Below are positions 17,983 through 26,528 of a stretch of DNA of 64,000 nt, piece by piece; the first letter of the stretch is position 1, and every line of letters starts with the position of its first letter. This DNA is from an uncultured Robinsoniella sp. (lineage in GTDB: Bacteria; Bacillota; Clostridia; Lachnospirales; Lachnospiraceae), in assembly GCA_900540475.1 (NCBI GenBank), contig UQGG01000036.1:14296-78295 (forward strand), given 5' to 3'. Position numbers and translations under genes: made by a program. The notes beneath the pieces are model-generated. The model worked only from the letters and a program-made list of their open reading frames with translations. It did not search any database and was not told the origin of the DNA.

Positions 17983-20583
17983 TTATTCCGTTTCTCTTAG
18001 CTGCTCAACTATACTTCCTTTATGAAATATTTTCAGGGATAATGAGGGAACCACAACTGCAATTCCCAGGAAGATACCACATATTATCACGGAAGGAAGG
18101 ATTGTCAGCCGGAAAGTCATAAACCAGATATTGGAACTGATCATCCGCACCAGTGTCACACCCAGTATTCCTGACGTTATAATTCCCAGGATGCCTGCGC
18201 CCAATGCATAGTAAATACCCTCCAGCGTCATCATTTTGTTTAACTGTTTTTTCGTCATACCAATACTCTGCATTGCAGCAAATTCATGGCGCCGTGTGAG
18301 GATGCTTGTGATCACCATATTGATAAAATTAATCATGCCGGCTATTCCCATGACAGTCCCGATGATACCGCCAATAACGTATACTACCTGCTGGGTTTTC
18401 CATACGTCTTCTTTTAACAGCCGAACGGAATTATAGCTTGCATTAGGATTTTCATTCTGAATATAGTTATCCAGGAATTCCTCCATCTGTAATTCATATT
18501 CCGGATCAATGTCAAAAGAATAACTTAACAGCGTAGGGTTTTGATAAATTGTTTCGAAATCCTTCTGAGTCATATAGAAATAAGGGCTGTCATTTCCAAC
18601 CTGAACCACTCCCGTATTAATAGATGGTACCTCATATTCAACATCATTCAGAATCGCCTGTGCCACAACGATAAAAGTTTTTGCTTTTTTACCGTCTACA
18701 TAAACATCTATGTTCTGTCCTATTTCACTGGTAAATTCTTTCATGGAAACATTTCCATTACCCCGCACAGAGCTGACACCTTCGATTATATAGTTCCCTT
18801 TCGCAAGTTTTTCCCGTAAAACGTTCAAATCTTTTTCTCCATTTACAATGGTCATTCTGGATAAAACAGCGTCGGACATTCCAAATGCATTACACAGTGG
18901 CCGTTTATCATCTGCAAGGGTAAAGGATTCTCCCTCCTCCGTAATTCCATAACTGTACCCGTCCCGCTCCTCTGTATCTGCGATCCGGCATCCATACTCA
19001 AAGCTTACATTTCTGTCATCCAGCGTATTTTTATAAAGGCGTCCCCCTTCTTTCACACCGGGTTGTTCTTCCACTGCCTTTACCATATTTTCATCCAGTG
19101 CATCATCATGATGGACAAATCCCTTCATATTATTAAACGTACTGGAACTTGCAATTATAAAATCTGTTTTACTCATGGATTTAATCCATTTATCGGTATC
19201 GAAGCTTCCTGCTATAACAAACACAGAATTGAGCAGTACGGTACACAGCAGCAGAGAAATCATAATAAATGCCGTTCTGGTCTTATTTCGTCCTAAATTC
19301 GCCCATGCCATATGTGTAATCCTGGACCCGTTTTTACATTTGCTGGTTTTCTTCTTACTATCTAAACCGTCACCCACATATTTAGAGGCTTCCAGCGAAG
19401 AGATTCCGGATGCTTTTTTTGCTGGCTTTCTGACACTTAAGAACACTGTAATTCCGGCAAAAAGTGCTGCCCCTATAAAAATTACCGGATTTGGTGATAC
19501 TTCTACCATCATTCCTTTGTTTGTATTTGCAAACATTTCCATAACTGCAGGCAGTACACTTTTCCCAAGAAAAAATCCAATAATCAATCCGATTGGGATT
19601 CCGATGAAGGATAACCAGACTGCCTGCCGGTTCACCATCTGTCTGATCTGTCTTTTTGAAGAGCCAACCGTGCGCAAAAGCCCGTAATGCCTGATATCCT
19701 GAGCTACCGAAATATCAAAGATATTGTAGATCAATAAATAGCCGCATACGATGAACAGGACTGCAAAGCCTGCGATTCCAAATACCAGATTCGTATTCAA
19801 AGGGGGATTCGTCATTTGATTTACGGCACTTAAAATATAATTGGAGGCTTCTCTGTCCTCCGGTTCTCCGCCCACCGACCGGATAAATGAATATAGCTGA
19901 TCCTGGATTTTTATATTACTTTTTAAAACAATATCTGAGAAATAAGTCCCCGCCATTTCCAGATCCTGGCGGTAAGTATACGGAAATAACGCTTCATTTT
20001 CCTTCATAAATGCTTCCGAAACAATCATCATACTGACGGGCATGCCCCCAGCTTCCCACCAGCCGGATACAATCATATCAAAATGATATGTCTTTCCCCG
20101 CAGTTCAAATTCTATCGGAATCTCAGCACCTATCTCCGGTGTAATACCCAGGTCTTCCATTGCCTTATCGGTTGTTGAAATTTCATTAGCCGCCTGGGGT
20201 GCTTTGCCGTGGGCAGGTACACTAAATGTCAGCTCCTGTTCTGCAGCGTCCATATAGTCCAGTTCCACATTATGGTGATTGGTATTTGACAGAAAACCGA
20301 TTGGACGCCTCTCTCCCACAATTTCAGCCATATCACTTTCCTTTAACTTCTGAAACTGTTCCTCAGTCATGTAGCGCAGGTCTGCATCCGCCTTACTTCC
20401 TTTTTGTTTCTGGCTGGTCAGAGTCATTGACTGGGACGCACCAATTCCAATCGTAATGATGGAAGTGAACAAAAGTGCTGTAAGAGCAATTGCTGTCACT
20501 GCTGCAATATTCCTAAGTTTATTTTTGAAAAAACTGCGCTTTGCCAGCTTTCCCACTATCTTCTTATTATTATTTTCCAGCAT
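17983..20583 (-). CDS. MacB/FtsX-type ABC exporter permease with two FtsX domains
   Basis: 866 residues. An N-terminal membrane helix (about 21-48) is followed by a long extracytoplasmic region. A first FtsX block of three helices comes next (about 270-400: FGIAGFAVLFIVCGYLLIYNIF, then RQIRQMVNRQAVWLSFIGIPIGLIIGFFLG). A further helix near 440 leads into a second extracytoplasmic region, then a C-terminal FtsX block (about 735-860). This duplicated layout is that of Clostridia exporters for lipids or antimicrobial peptides. The start has TAGGAGGG upstream and lies 12 bases after its ATPase gene. With the two-component genes it forms a sensing/export module. The substrate is unknown. Confidence 0.92.
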   Translation of the reverse strand: MLENNNKKIVGKLAKRSFFKNKLRNIAAVTAIALTALLFTSIITIGIGASQSMTLTSQKQKGSKADADLRYMTEEQFQKLKESDMAEIVGERRPIGFLSNTNHHNVELDYMDAAEQELTFSVPAHGKAPQAANEISTTDKAMEDLGITPEIGAEIPIEFELRGKTYHFDMIVSGWWEAGGMPVSMMIVSEAFMKENEALFPYTYRQDLEMAGTYFSDIVLKSNIKIQDQLYSFIRSVGGEPEDREASNYILSAVNQMTNPPLNTNLVFGIAGFAVLFIVCGYLLIYNIFDISVAQDIRHYGLLRTVGSSKRQIRQMVNRQAVWLSFIGIPIGLIIGFFLGKSVLPAVMEMFANTNKGMMVEVSPNPVIFIGAALFAGITVFLSVRKPAKKASGISSLEASKYVGDGLDSKKKTSKCKNGSRITHMAWANLGRNKTRTAFIMISLLLCTVLLNSVFVIAGSFDTDKWIKSMSKTDFIIASSSTFNNMKGFVHHDDALDENMVKAVEEQPGVKEGGRLYKNTLDDRNVSFEYGCRIADTEERDGYSYGITEEGESFTLADDKRPLCNAFGMSDAVLSRMTIVNGEKDLNVLREKLAKGNYIIEGVSSVRGNGNVSMKEFTSEIGQNIDVYVDGKKAKTFIVVAQAILNDVEYEVPSINTGVVQVGNDSPYFYMTQKDFETIYQNPTLLSYSFDIDPEYELQMEEFLDNYIQNENPNASYNSVRLLKEDVWKTQQVVYVIGGIIGTVMGIAGMINFINMVITSILTRRHEFAAMQSIGMTKKQLNKMMTLEGIYYALGAGILGIITSGILGVTLVRMISSNIWFMTFRLTILPSVIICGIFLGIAVVVPSLSLKIFHKGSIVEQLRETE

Positions 20584-20595
20584 CTGTTTCCCCTC

Positions 20596-21264
20596 CTAAT
20601 TGGCAATCCTTCCGTCTTCGATCCTTATAATCCGGTCTGCAAGCTGCGCTATTTCATTGTTGTGGGTTATCATAACGATCGTCTGATGAAATCTTTCGCT
20701 TGTCATTTTCAGTAATCCCAATACATCTGCACTGGTTTTGCTGTCCAGATTCCCGGTGGGTTCATCTGCAAGAATAATAGCCGGTTTTGTAATCAATGCC
20801 CGTGCAATCGCCACACGCTGCTGCTGCCCTCCGGAAAGGTTATTGGGCATGTTAGAAAGTTTATCCTCTAAGGTGAGCATTCCCGCCACATCCTGCAGAA
20901 AATCTTTATCAATCGTTCCTCCATCCAATTCCACCGGAAGAACAATATTCTCATATGCATTTAAGATTGGTACCAGATTATAATTCTGAAAAATGAATCC
21001 GATATTCCGGCGTCTGAAAATGGTCAGCTGTTCATCATTCATTTTTGCAATTTCCTTATCTCTGATCCGGACACTTCCCGATGTGGGTATATCCAGACCT
21101 CCCATCATATTGAGCAGTGTGGATTTACCGCTTCCCGAAGTCCCCACAACCGCCACAAACTCTCCCTGTCCGATCGATATATTTACACCATCCAAAGCTT
21201 TTGTGATATTTGGATTCATCCCATAATATTTTTTTAAATCTCTGGTTTCTAATATATAACTCAT
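20596..21264 (-). CDS. ABC transporter ATP-binding protein (MacB/LolD type)
   Basis: 222 residues with a complete ATPase set: Walker A GTSGSGKST, Q-loop FIFQNYNL, signature LSGGQQQR, Walker B AIILADEPTGNLDS and the H-loop MITHN. The sequence GNLDSKTSADVL is typical of the MacB/LolD/BceA group that partners FtsX-type permeases. The start at 21264 has AAAGGGG 8 bases upstream. The 11-base-spaced repeats just upstream (21299-21343) suggest control by the response regulator encoded at 23046-23732. Confidence 0.95.
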   Translation of the reverse strand: MSYILETRDLKKYYGMNPNITKALDGVNISIGQGEFVAVVGTSGSGKSTLLNMMGGLDIPTSGSVRIRDKEIAKMNDEQLTIFRRRNIGFIFQNYNLVPILNAYENIVLPVELDGGTIDKDFLQDVAGMLTLEDKLSNMPNNLSGGQQQRVAIARALITKPAIILADEPTGNLDSKTSADVLGLLKMTSERFHQTIVMITHNNEIAQLADRIIRIEDGRIAN

Positions 21265-21298
21265 GTAAATTGTTCCCCTTTCTTTTTATAACACTATC

Positions 21299-21343
21299 TT
21301 ATCATCCAATTATCTCAAACTTATCTCAATGGGTAATTATCTC
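21299..21343 (-). promoter_or_regulatory. Direct repeats, candidate OmpR-type response regulator sites
   Basis: On the + strand TTATCTC occurs at 21310, 21321 and 21337, with a weaker TTATCAT at 21299. Three successive sites are 11 bases apart and the fourth is 16 away. On the minus strand they read GAGATAA. A 7-base unit with a 4-base gap is the spacing bound by PhoB/OmpR-type dimers. The block lies 35-80 bases before the ABC ATPase start. Confidence 0.6.
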
Positions 21344-21459
21344 GAAACTGTGATAATCTGCAACTCATGCTTCAGCGAACACTTTATATGTGCTCTATTA
21401 TTACGCATTATATTGGGGTTTTGTTGAGGAAGGGACGCTTTGTAAATGATAGGTAGTGT

Positions 21460-22010
21460 ACGAAAAGATGGGCGTGGGAAACTGGCATGGTGGGACCCCT
21501 GGGTTGTGTCTGGCTGTTCTTTATTGGATGCAGCGTAGTATATTTCGGCTGTTTGTGTGTAAAAGGAGATGGCTCAAGATCAGTTGCTTTACATCAGTTG
21601 TTTTACGCCAATGTCGTCCAGCATGCTACAACCCCAGGGTTCCAACATGCTGAGAAAACCAGCTTTGTATCAACGAATGCTATCTCGGAAAGAGAAGGGG
21701 GCGGACCAGGAGAGGTGTTTGGAAGGCGTATAGCAGATCTGTGCATTTACTTACCTTGCCGGAGTGTTTTTTGGCGGATAGTATTCGACTGGCTCCCATC
21801 GGATACTAAGCGGGCAGTGAGCTGCGAAATGCATCAGGATTTCGGAGCGAATGTCCGCGTGCCGCCAAAAAACACTTCGGCAAGGTTAGAAAATGCCAGT
21901 TCTGCGTTAAGCCTTCCAAACACCGGTCCTGGTTCGCCCCCTTCTCTTTCCGTACACTACCTCTGCATACAAAGCGTCCTTAATCAGAGCAAGGCCATAC
22001 CTCTGACCCT
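21460..22010. repeat. Palindromic repeat family 1, long copy A
   Basis: Bases 21547-21673 match 26250-26424 closely, apart from a 40-50-base indel. The shared core includes CAGCATG...CATGCTG around AACCCCAGGGTT, then CAGCTTTGTATCAA. Bases 21945-21990 match 26473-26519 (ATACAAAGCGTC). Between them copy A carries a very large imperfect hairpin. Its outer arms are 41 bases (21687-21727 and 21911-21951) and its inner arms 25 bases with one mismatch (21753-21777 and 21862-21886). Bases 21486-21516 look like a partial inverted copy of the core. It fills most of the 766 bases between the kinase and the ABC ATPase gene, and no plausible protein is encoded. Confidence 0.85.
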
Positions 22011-22030
22011 ATGCTCCTTATAATCCACTC

Positions 22031-23056
22031 TTAATTAGGAAGAAAAATCATAAATTCTGCCCCTTCCCCAGGCTGGGATCTCACTTCCACATAACCTCCC
22101 TGCAAAGTTATGATTTCCCTTGTAAGATATAAACCAATTCCCACTCCCTCCTGGTCATGTACTTCTTTTTCCCGGTAAAAACGTTTAAATATGGATGCCT
22201 GGTTTTTTTCTGGTATTCCTCTTCCGGTATCCCGTATTCTGATCCTGGAGTATAATTCCATCCGTTCTGCTGAGACAGTAATTTTACCGCCGCAGGGTGT
22301 ATATTTAACTGCATTGTCCAGAATATTTGAAATCGCTTCCGCCGTCCATTTTACATCGTGGCTAAGGAACAGATCTTCCGGACAGTTAACCGAAATATCG
22401 ATCTGCTTCTCCTCAGCTTTTGGAAAAATACTGTTCAATGACAAGCCAAGCGTTTCATATACAGAAGCTCTTTTTTTCTGCATCTCGAATATTCCGGTCT
22501 CCAGCCTGGACATCTTAATCATCGCCTGAATGAGAAAATCCAGTTTATTTACCTGATCCGTAATGGATTGCAGAAATTCCTTCTGCTTCTCCCTGTCCAC
22601 ATTCCGGTCCTGCAAAATGCCTGCATACATTTTTATATTTGCAACTGGCGTCTTGGTCTGGTGGGAAATATCCGATACCAGACTCTGCAATGCCATCTTT
22701 TCATCCCGGCTCTTTTGATTATGGCGCTGTAAAATCTCATATAATTTCCTCAGCTTAGACTGCAGCTTCGACAAAAGCGTCTCATTGATTTCATCAAATA
22801 GGATATTCACCTTTTCATCCAGCATCTCATCCAGGCAGGCACTCATAGAATCTGCAAAGCCCGTTATCTGCCTGCGCATTACTGCTATTACCGCTGCACC
22901 AATTCCTAAAAACCCAAGTCCAAATCCGATTAAAAGCAAACGCATCAGCATACGATCTGTTACATGCCACACCAGAACACTGAAAATTGCCAGCATCACA
23001 ACGGCTGCACCGGTAAAAATTTTATAGATCCATACTGTCAGGAACTTAGCACCCAT
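22031..23056 (-). CDS. Sensor histidine kinase with minimal sensing loop
   Basis: About 341 residues, starting at ATG 23056 (MGAKFLTVW), which overlaps the regulator stop by 11 bases and has AGGTGAG upstream. Two membrane helices (about 10-32 and 39-60) are separated by only a few residues, so there is no extracytoplasmic sensor domain. This is the layout of intramembrane-sensing kinases, which are usually told about drugs by an ABC partner. The dimerisation and phosphoacceptor motif is SDISHQTKTP (His132). The N-box (AISNILDNAVKYTP), G1 (DTGRGIP), F-box and G2 (GVGIGLYLT) are all present. It is followed by the palindromic repeat and then the ABC exporter. Confidence 0.93.
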   Translation of the reverse strand: MGAKFLTVWIYKIFTGAAVVMLAIFSVLVWHVTDRMLMRLLLIGFGLGFLGIGAAVIAVMRRQITGFADSMSACLDEMLDEKVNILFDEINETLLSKLQSKLRKLYEILQRHNQKSRDEKMALQSLVSDISHQTKTPVANIKMYAGILQDRNVDREKQKEFLQSITDQVNKLDFLIQAMIKMSRLETGIFEMQKKRASVYETLGLSLNSIFPKAEEKQIDISVNCPEDLFLSHDVKWTAEAISNILDNAVKYTPCGGKITVSAERMELYSRIRIRDTGRGIPEKNQASIFKRFYREKEVHDQEGVGIGLYLTREIITLQGGYVEVRSQPGEGAEFMIFLPN

Positions 23057-23732
23057 GATTCTCACCTGCCCATTGATAGCCCATACCATAAATGGTTTTA
23101 ATATATTTATGATTATCATCTTCAATCTTGGAACGAAGACGGTTTACATTTACTGCAAGCGCATGTTTGTCCACAAAATTCCCATCACTGTCATACAAAT
23201 GTTCTAACATCACCTGATGGGTTAACAGCTGACCCGGATGGGTCGTTAAAAGTTTCAGCATTTTATATTCTGTGGGCGTCAGTGCCTGTTCCTGATTTTT
23301 TATTCTGGCTTCCAGTTTATCAAAATTAATCTCCAGATAGGAATCCCGGTACTGGCTGGAATTATCTGATTTCGTACATCGCTTTAAAACCGCCGCAACC
23401 CTTTTGCGAAGCAGCACCATACTGAACGGCTTTGTAATATAGTCATCTGCCCCAAGGTCAAATCCCCTGACAGCATCGCTTTCCATATCGCAGGCTGTGA
23501 GGAAAATAACCGGCGTGTCCCTGGTCTTTTTCAGTTCCTGTATAAACTGAAACCCATTGCCATCGGGGAGGTTTACATCCAGGATGATCAGGTCAAATGT
23601 TTGTTCTTTCAGAATATTTTTGCCTTCCTCCAGGGAAAAAGCGGATTGCATTTGGTAATTCTCTGCTTCCAGATCAAAGCTCAATCCTGTATTTAATGCT
23701 TCATCATCTTCAATTATCAGTATACTGCTCAT
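23046..23732 (-). CDS. OmpR-family response regulator
   Basis: About 228 residues, starting at ATG 23732 (MSSILIIEDDE), with AAAGGGGAG upstream; an in-frame extension to 23807 has no ribosome-binding site. The receiver domain has the acidic pair ED(9,10), phosphoacceptor Asp52 (LILDVNLPDG), Thr in FLTA and Lys in DYITKPF. The C-terminal winged helix (about 130-225) ends VYGMGYQW. Its start lies inside the last 23 bases of the GH43-type gene and its end overlaps the kinase gene, so the three are translationally linked. It probably binds the GAGATAA repeats before the ABC genes. Confidence 0.95.
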   Translation of the reverse strand: MSSILIIEDDEALNTGLSFDLEAENYQMQSAFSLEEGKNILKEQTFDLIILDVNLPDGNGFQFIQELKKTRDTPVIFLTACDMESDAVRGFDLGADDYITKPFSMVLLRKRVAAVLKRCTKSDNSSQYRDSYLEINFDKLEARIKNQEQALTPTEYKMLKLLTTHPGQLLTHQVMLEHLYDSDGNFVDKHALAVNVNRLRSKIEDDNHKYIKTIYGMGYQWAGENHGC

Positions 23733-24612
23733 CTTGCTCCCCTTTGAATAATTTTCCGTCCTCTTCCTGTATCTTATAAAATACCGGACGTTCCTTAAGT
23801 GTTTCATTGGGAGAATGAAGGGATAACATCAGCGCACCCTCTTTAGTTTTAAAAAGCATCCCGTGTCCGCCGTCTTTCTTAAACAGCAATTTGGGTTCCT
23901 GCTCCCATTTTCCCGTAATATCCCCATTCCCGCTTTTGGCAATTGCTTCCGTATAACCTTCTTCTCCGAAGCTTGACCACAGCATAAGCAGGGATCCGTC
24001 CTGGCAGCGATACATAAAAGGTCCGTCGGTACAGTAACACTCCACATCCTTTCCAAGTCGGTCTGTATCCAGCTTTTTAATCCAGGGTGCCTCTGATGCA
24101 CGGAATAATACCTTGGGTTCACCAACGGAAGTTTTTAAATCCTGGGACAACATCATTGCGCAGACTTCTCCGTCCCCGATCTGTACCCACTCATGGCAAA
24201 AAACAATGTAAGGAACCTGACCGGAATCAATATACAACGTACCATCCAGACACTCCCACTCTTTTGGTGTAACGGGAGTTTCACTGTGAATCTGAAATGG
24301 TCCCAGGGGATGATCAGCTTTTAGAATCTGGGTACCCCTGCAGACACCATCTGATTTAAAGGATGCAAAAATATAGTATTTTTCCTGATATCTATGACAC
24401 TCCGGTGCCCAGTAGTTCTGATCTGCCCAAAAACCCTCCGGTTTATGAAAGACTTCAACCGGTCCTGTCCACTCTTCCAGATCCCTGCTGTAATAGCAGT
24501 CCAGTCCGTCATCATTGCCCCAGCAACGGGGACCTCTGGTGCCGTACATATAATAAGTATCTCCATCTAACAAAACAAAAGGATCCCGAATATTAATTTC
24601 ATTTGTCTTCAT
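23710..24612 (-). CDS. Glycoside hydrolase family 43-type five-bladed propeller
   Basis: About 300 residues, starting at ATG 24612 (MKTNEINIRDPF), with GGAGG 9 bases upstream. No signal peptide, so probably cytoplasmic. The first-blade motif IRDPF holds the GH43 base Asp, and NYWAPECHR is the typical second-blade segment. The usual acid motif EGP reads TDGPFMYR here, a variant I recall from a subset of GH43-like proteins; hydrolytic activity is therefore likely but not certain. The expected activity would be on beta-xylosides or alpha-L-arabinosides. It overlaps the response-regulator gene by 23 bases, an unusual pairing of a glycosidase with a drug-exporter-type two-component module. Confidence 0.82.
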   Translation of the reverse strand: MKTNEINIRDPFVLLDGDTYYMYGTRGPRCWGNDDGLDCYYSRDLEEWTGPVEVFHKPEGFWADQNYWAPECHRYQEKYYIFASFKSDGVCRGTQILKADHPLGPFQIHSETPVTPKEWECLDGTLYIDSGQVPYIVFCHEWVQIGDGEVCAMMLSQDLKTSVGEPKVLFRASEAPWIKKLDTDRLGKDVECYCTDGPFMYRCQDGSLLMLWSSFGEEGYTEAIAKSGNGDITGKWEQEPKLLFKKDGGHGMLFKTKEGALMLSLHSPNETLKERPVFYKIQEEDGKLFKGEQDEQYTDN

Positions 24613-24648
24613 ATCAATTTTCCTCCATATATCCAAACAGGCTCAAAT

Positions 24649-24708
24649 GCGTGTTTGAAACTGCTTTCTGACCGCTGTGCGTCACACTTTATGGGATACT
24701 TCCCACAC
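24649..24708. repeat. Palindromic repeat family 2, partial copy
   Basis: It starts GCGTGTTTGAAA and continues CTGCTTTCTG...CTGTGCGTCACACTTT, then TGGGA. It matches one arm of the full copy at 55992-56151. It lies upstream of the GH43-type gene. Confidence 0.75.
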
Positions 24709-24852
24709 ATATGTTTTTTATTTTATCACCCGCCAATACATTATGCCAGAACTATTTATACAGAATATTAAAAGTTTAGTTAAAACTGCCGGTAGTGTTT
24801 CTTGACATCTGTTCTCATATCTTCCTATAATAGCATGGAGGTGGTGATAAAA

Positions 24853-25713
24853 ATGATACATAAATCAGTGATCAGAAATTACAACGATACCAGGCGCATA
24901 CTGCTAAAAGCAGATGATTATTTATATGTACTCCCTAGCAAAGCATTAATACCTTATATTTCCAATTATACCCTGACTTTTCCTAAAGAAAACCTGATGA
25001 CTGACCAATACACAGTCATTCCCCATGGCAGTTCTACGATAGTTTTTCACTTTGACGGTAATCAGATATATGGAGATTTATTTGGAGCTGCAACCAAAGC
25101 AAACACCGTTGGAAAAAAGGCAAATCGCTCCGTCTGGATCCTGATTATCGAATTCCAGCCATGGGGATTATTTCCATTTATTAAAGAAAACCAGTCCGAA
25201 CTGGCTGACAAAACATACTCTCTGAACTTTGTGAATAAACAGTTAGAGAATCTTATTTTAGAGATTATCGAAAAATCCTGGAGTATTGATTTCCTTTTTT
25301 CGGAATTGGACGAGCTTTTTCTCAATTATCTGAATAAATATGATAAAAACGGGCGGTATCAGGATAACCTTGCATTAAAAATGGCTGCTCATCACATCAT
25401 ACAGGAAAATGGATTAATTTCCTCCGGAGACCTTGCCAATTATGCTCATTACAGTGAACGTCACCTGAACAGGATTTTCAATCAATACATCGGAACCGGT
25501 ACGAAAACCTTTGCCCGGATAGTCAGAGCCAATAGAGCCGTTCAATTATTCCAGAATCCGAATCACCCTTCCACGATTTCTCATGTGGCTGATCAAATGG
25601 GGTTTTATGACCATTCCCACTTTACACGGGACTTTAAATCTATCTGCGGCGTAACACCTGCTCAATATCTGGAAAACATGTCCGATTATTACAACGAAAT
25701 ATCTAAGTATTGA
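24853..25713 (+). CDS. AraC-family transcriptional regulator
   Basis: About 286 residues. I start at ATG 24853 (MIHKSVIRNYND), because GGAGGTG lies 8 bases upstream; an in-frame ATG at 24802 lacks a site. The N-terminal 170 residues are a cupin-like domain with FIFHFDGNQIYG-type and LIIEFQPWGLFPF-type strands, as in regulators with a DUF6597-like domain. The C-terminal 100 residues are an AraC domain (GDLANYAHYSERHLNRIFNQ and VADQMGFYDHSHFTRDFK; PAQY end). The VOC gene 35 bases downstream is probably cotranscribed and may be its target or co-sensor. The inducer is unknown. Confidence 0.9.
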   Translation: MIHKSVIRNYNDTRRILLKADDYLYVLPSKALIPYISNYTLTFPKENLMTDQYTVIPHGSSTIVFHFDGNQIYGDLFGAATKANTVGKKANRSVWILIIEFQPWGLFPFIKENQSELADKTYSLNFVNKQLENLILEIIEKSWSIDFLFSELDELFLNYLNKYDKNGRYQDNLALKMAAHHIIQENGLISSGDLANYAHYSERHLNRIFNQYIGTGTKTFARIVRANRAVQLFQNPNHPSTISHVADQMGFYDHSHFTRDFKSICGVTPAQYLENMSDYYNEISKY

Positions 25714-25748
25714 TTGTATAATGTACCATACAAAGGAGGTGAAAAGAA

Positions 25749-26204
25749 ATGAAATATGGTGGAACGCTTATAGCGGTTAAGGATATGGAAAAAGCAAGAT
25801 ATTTTTATGAAACCGTAATGGAACAAAAAGTTACGATGGATTTAGGTGCTCATGTATCATTTGAAGGCGGTTTATCTTTACAGAGCAATTATGGAGAATT
25901 AGTAGGTACCGAACTGGTTCCCCTTTGTAAAGAGAACAATTTTCAATTGTACTTCGAAACGGATGATCTTGAAAAATGGTATGATAAAATCAAACTCCTT
26001 CCGGAAATCGAGTTTCTGCATGGCATAAAAGAATATCCATGGGGGCAGAGAGTCATGCGGTTTTATGATTATGAACAGCATATTATTGAAGCTGCTGAAA
26101 GTATGGAAAGTGTTGTGAAGCGCTATCTAACACTTGGATTGCCTGTTGCGCAAATCGCAGAAAAGACCATGCTTCCGGAAGCTTTTATTGCTCAGTTTTT
26201 GTAG
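25749..26204 (+). CDS. VOC (glyoxalase/bleomycin-resistance fold) family protein
   Basis: 151 residues with a strong AAAGGAGGTG site. The beta-alpha-beta-beta-beta unit is clear: YGGTLIAVKDMEKARYFYETVM, then FQLYFETDDLEKWYDKIK and a closing RVMRFYDYEQHIIEAAESM strand, with the usual C-terminal glutamate ligand (HIIEAAE). About 30 extra residues at the end (LTLGLPVAQIAEKTMLPEAFIAQFL) look like a small helix-turn-helix tail, also seen in other Clostridia VOC proteins. Members bind metals or small ligands, or modify electrophiles. Its place behind an AraC gene suggests stress or drug response; no substrate can be given. Confidence 0.85.
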   Translation: MKYGGTLIAVKDMEKARYFYETVMEQKVTMDLGAHVSFEGGLSLQSNYGELVGTELVPLCKENNFQLYFETDDLEKWYDKIKLLPEIEFLHGIKEYPWGQRVMRFYDYEQHIIEAAESMESVVKRYLTLGLPVAQIAEKTMLPEAFIAQFL

Positions 26205-26528
26205 AAAGAAATTGTTTTTCCAATGCGGCTACTTTATCCTGCTGACGGATGGCTGTTTATGCATAAAAGGAGATGAAGGTTTATTCCTTTTTCTGATCAC
26301 AGAACAAAAAACAAATCCCAGTCTCAAGATCAGTTGCTATACATCAGTTGTTTTACGCCAATTGCGTCCAGCATGCCACAACCCCAGGGTTCCAACATGC
26401 TGAGAAAACCAGCTTTGTATCAATAAATTGCATCCCGGAAAGAGAAGGGGGCGGACCAGGTCCGCCCCCTTCTCTTGACCTGCACTCCCTCTGTATACAA
26501 AGCGTCTTTTATCAGCGAAACCCAAATA
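26205..26528. repeat. Intergenic region with palindromic repeat family 1, short copy B
   Basis: Homology to copy A runs from 26250 to about 26520. Here the giant hairpin of copy A is replaced by a simple near-perfect 35-base palindrome. Its arms are AGAGAAGGGGGCGGACC at 26441-26457 and the complement at 26459-26475. The same flanking blocks (CATGCTGAGAAAACC, CTTTGTATCAA, ATACAAAGCGTC) surround it. The hairpin can also terminate the LacI-fusion gene on the minus strand. No gene is seen. Confidence 0.85.

Noticed and set aside
19175..19687. A 170-codon + strand frame
   Set aside because: It is antisense to the FtsX-type permease and has no recognisable domain or start site.
21487..22023. A 178-codon frame inside repeat family 1, long copy
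   Set aside because: It lies wholly in the palindromic element, and both arms of the hairpin would be translated. There is no ribosome-binding site and no family resemblance.
26441..26475. Start of a CRISPR array or an integron-type site
   Set aside because: There is only one palindrome with no spaced repeats and no cas or integrase genes. It belongs to the dispersed repeat family.
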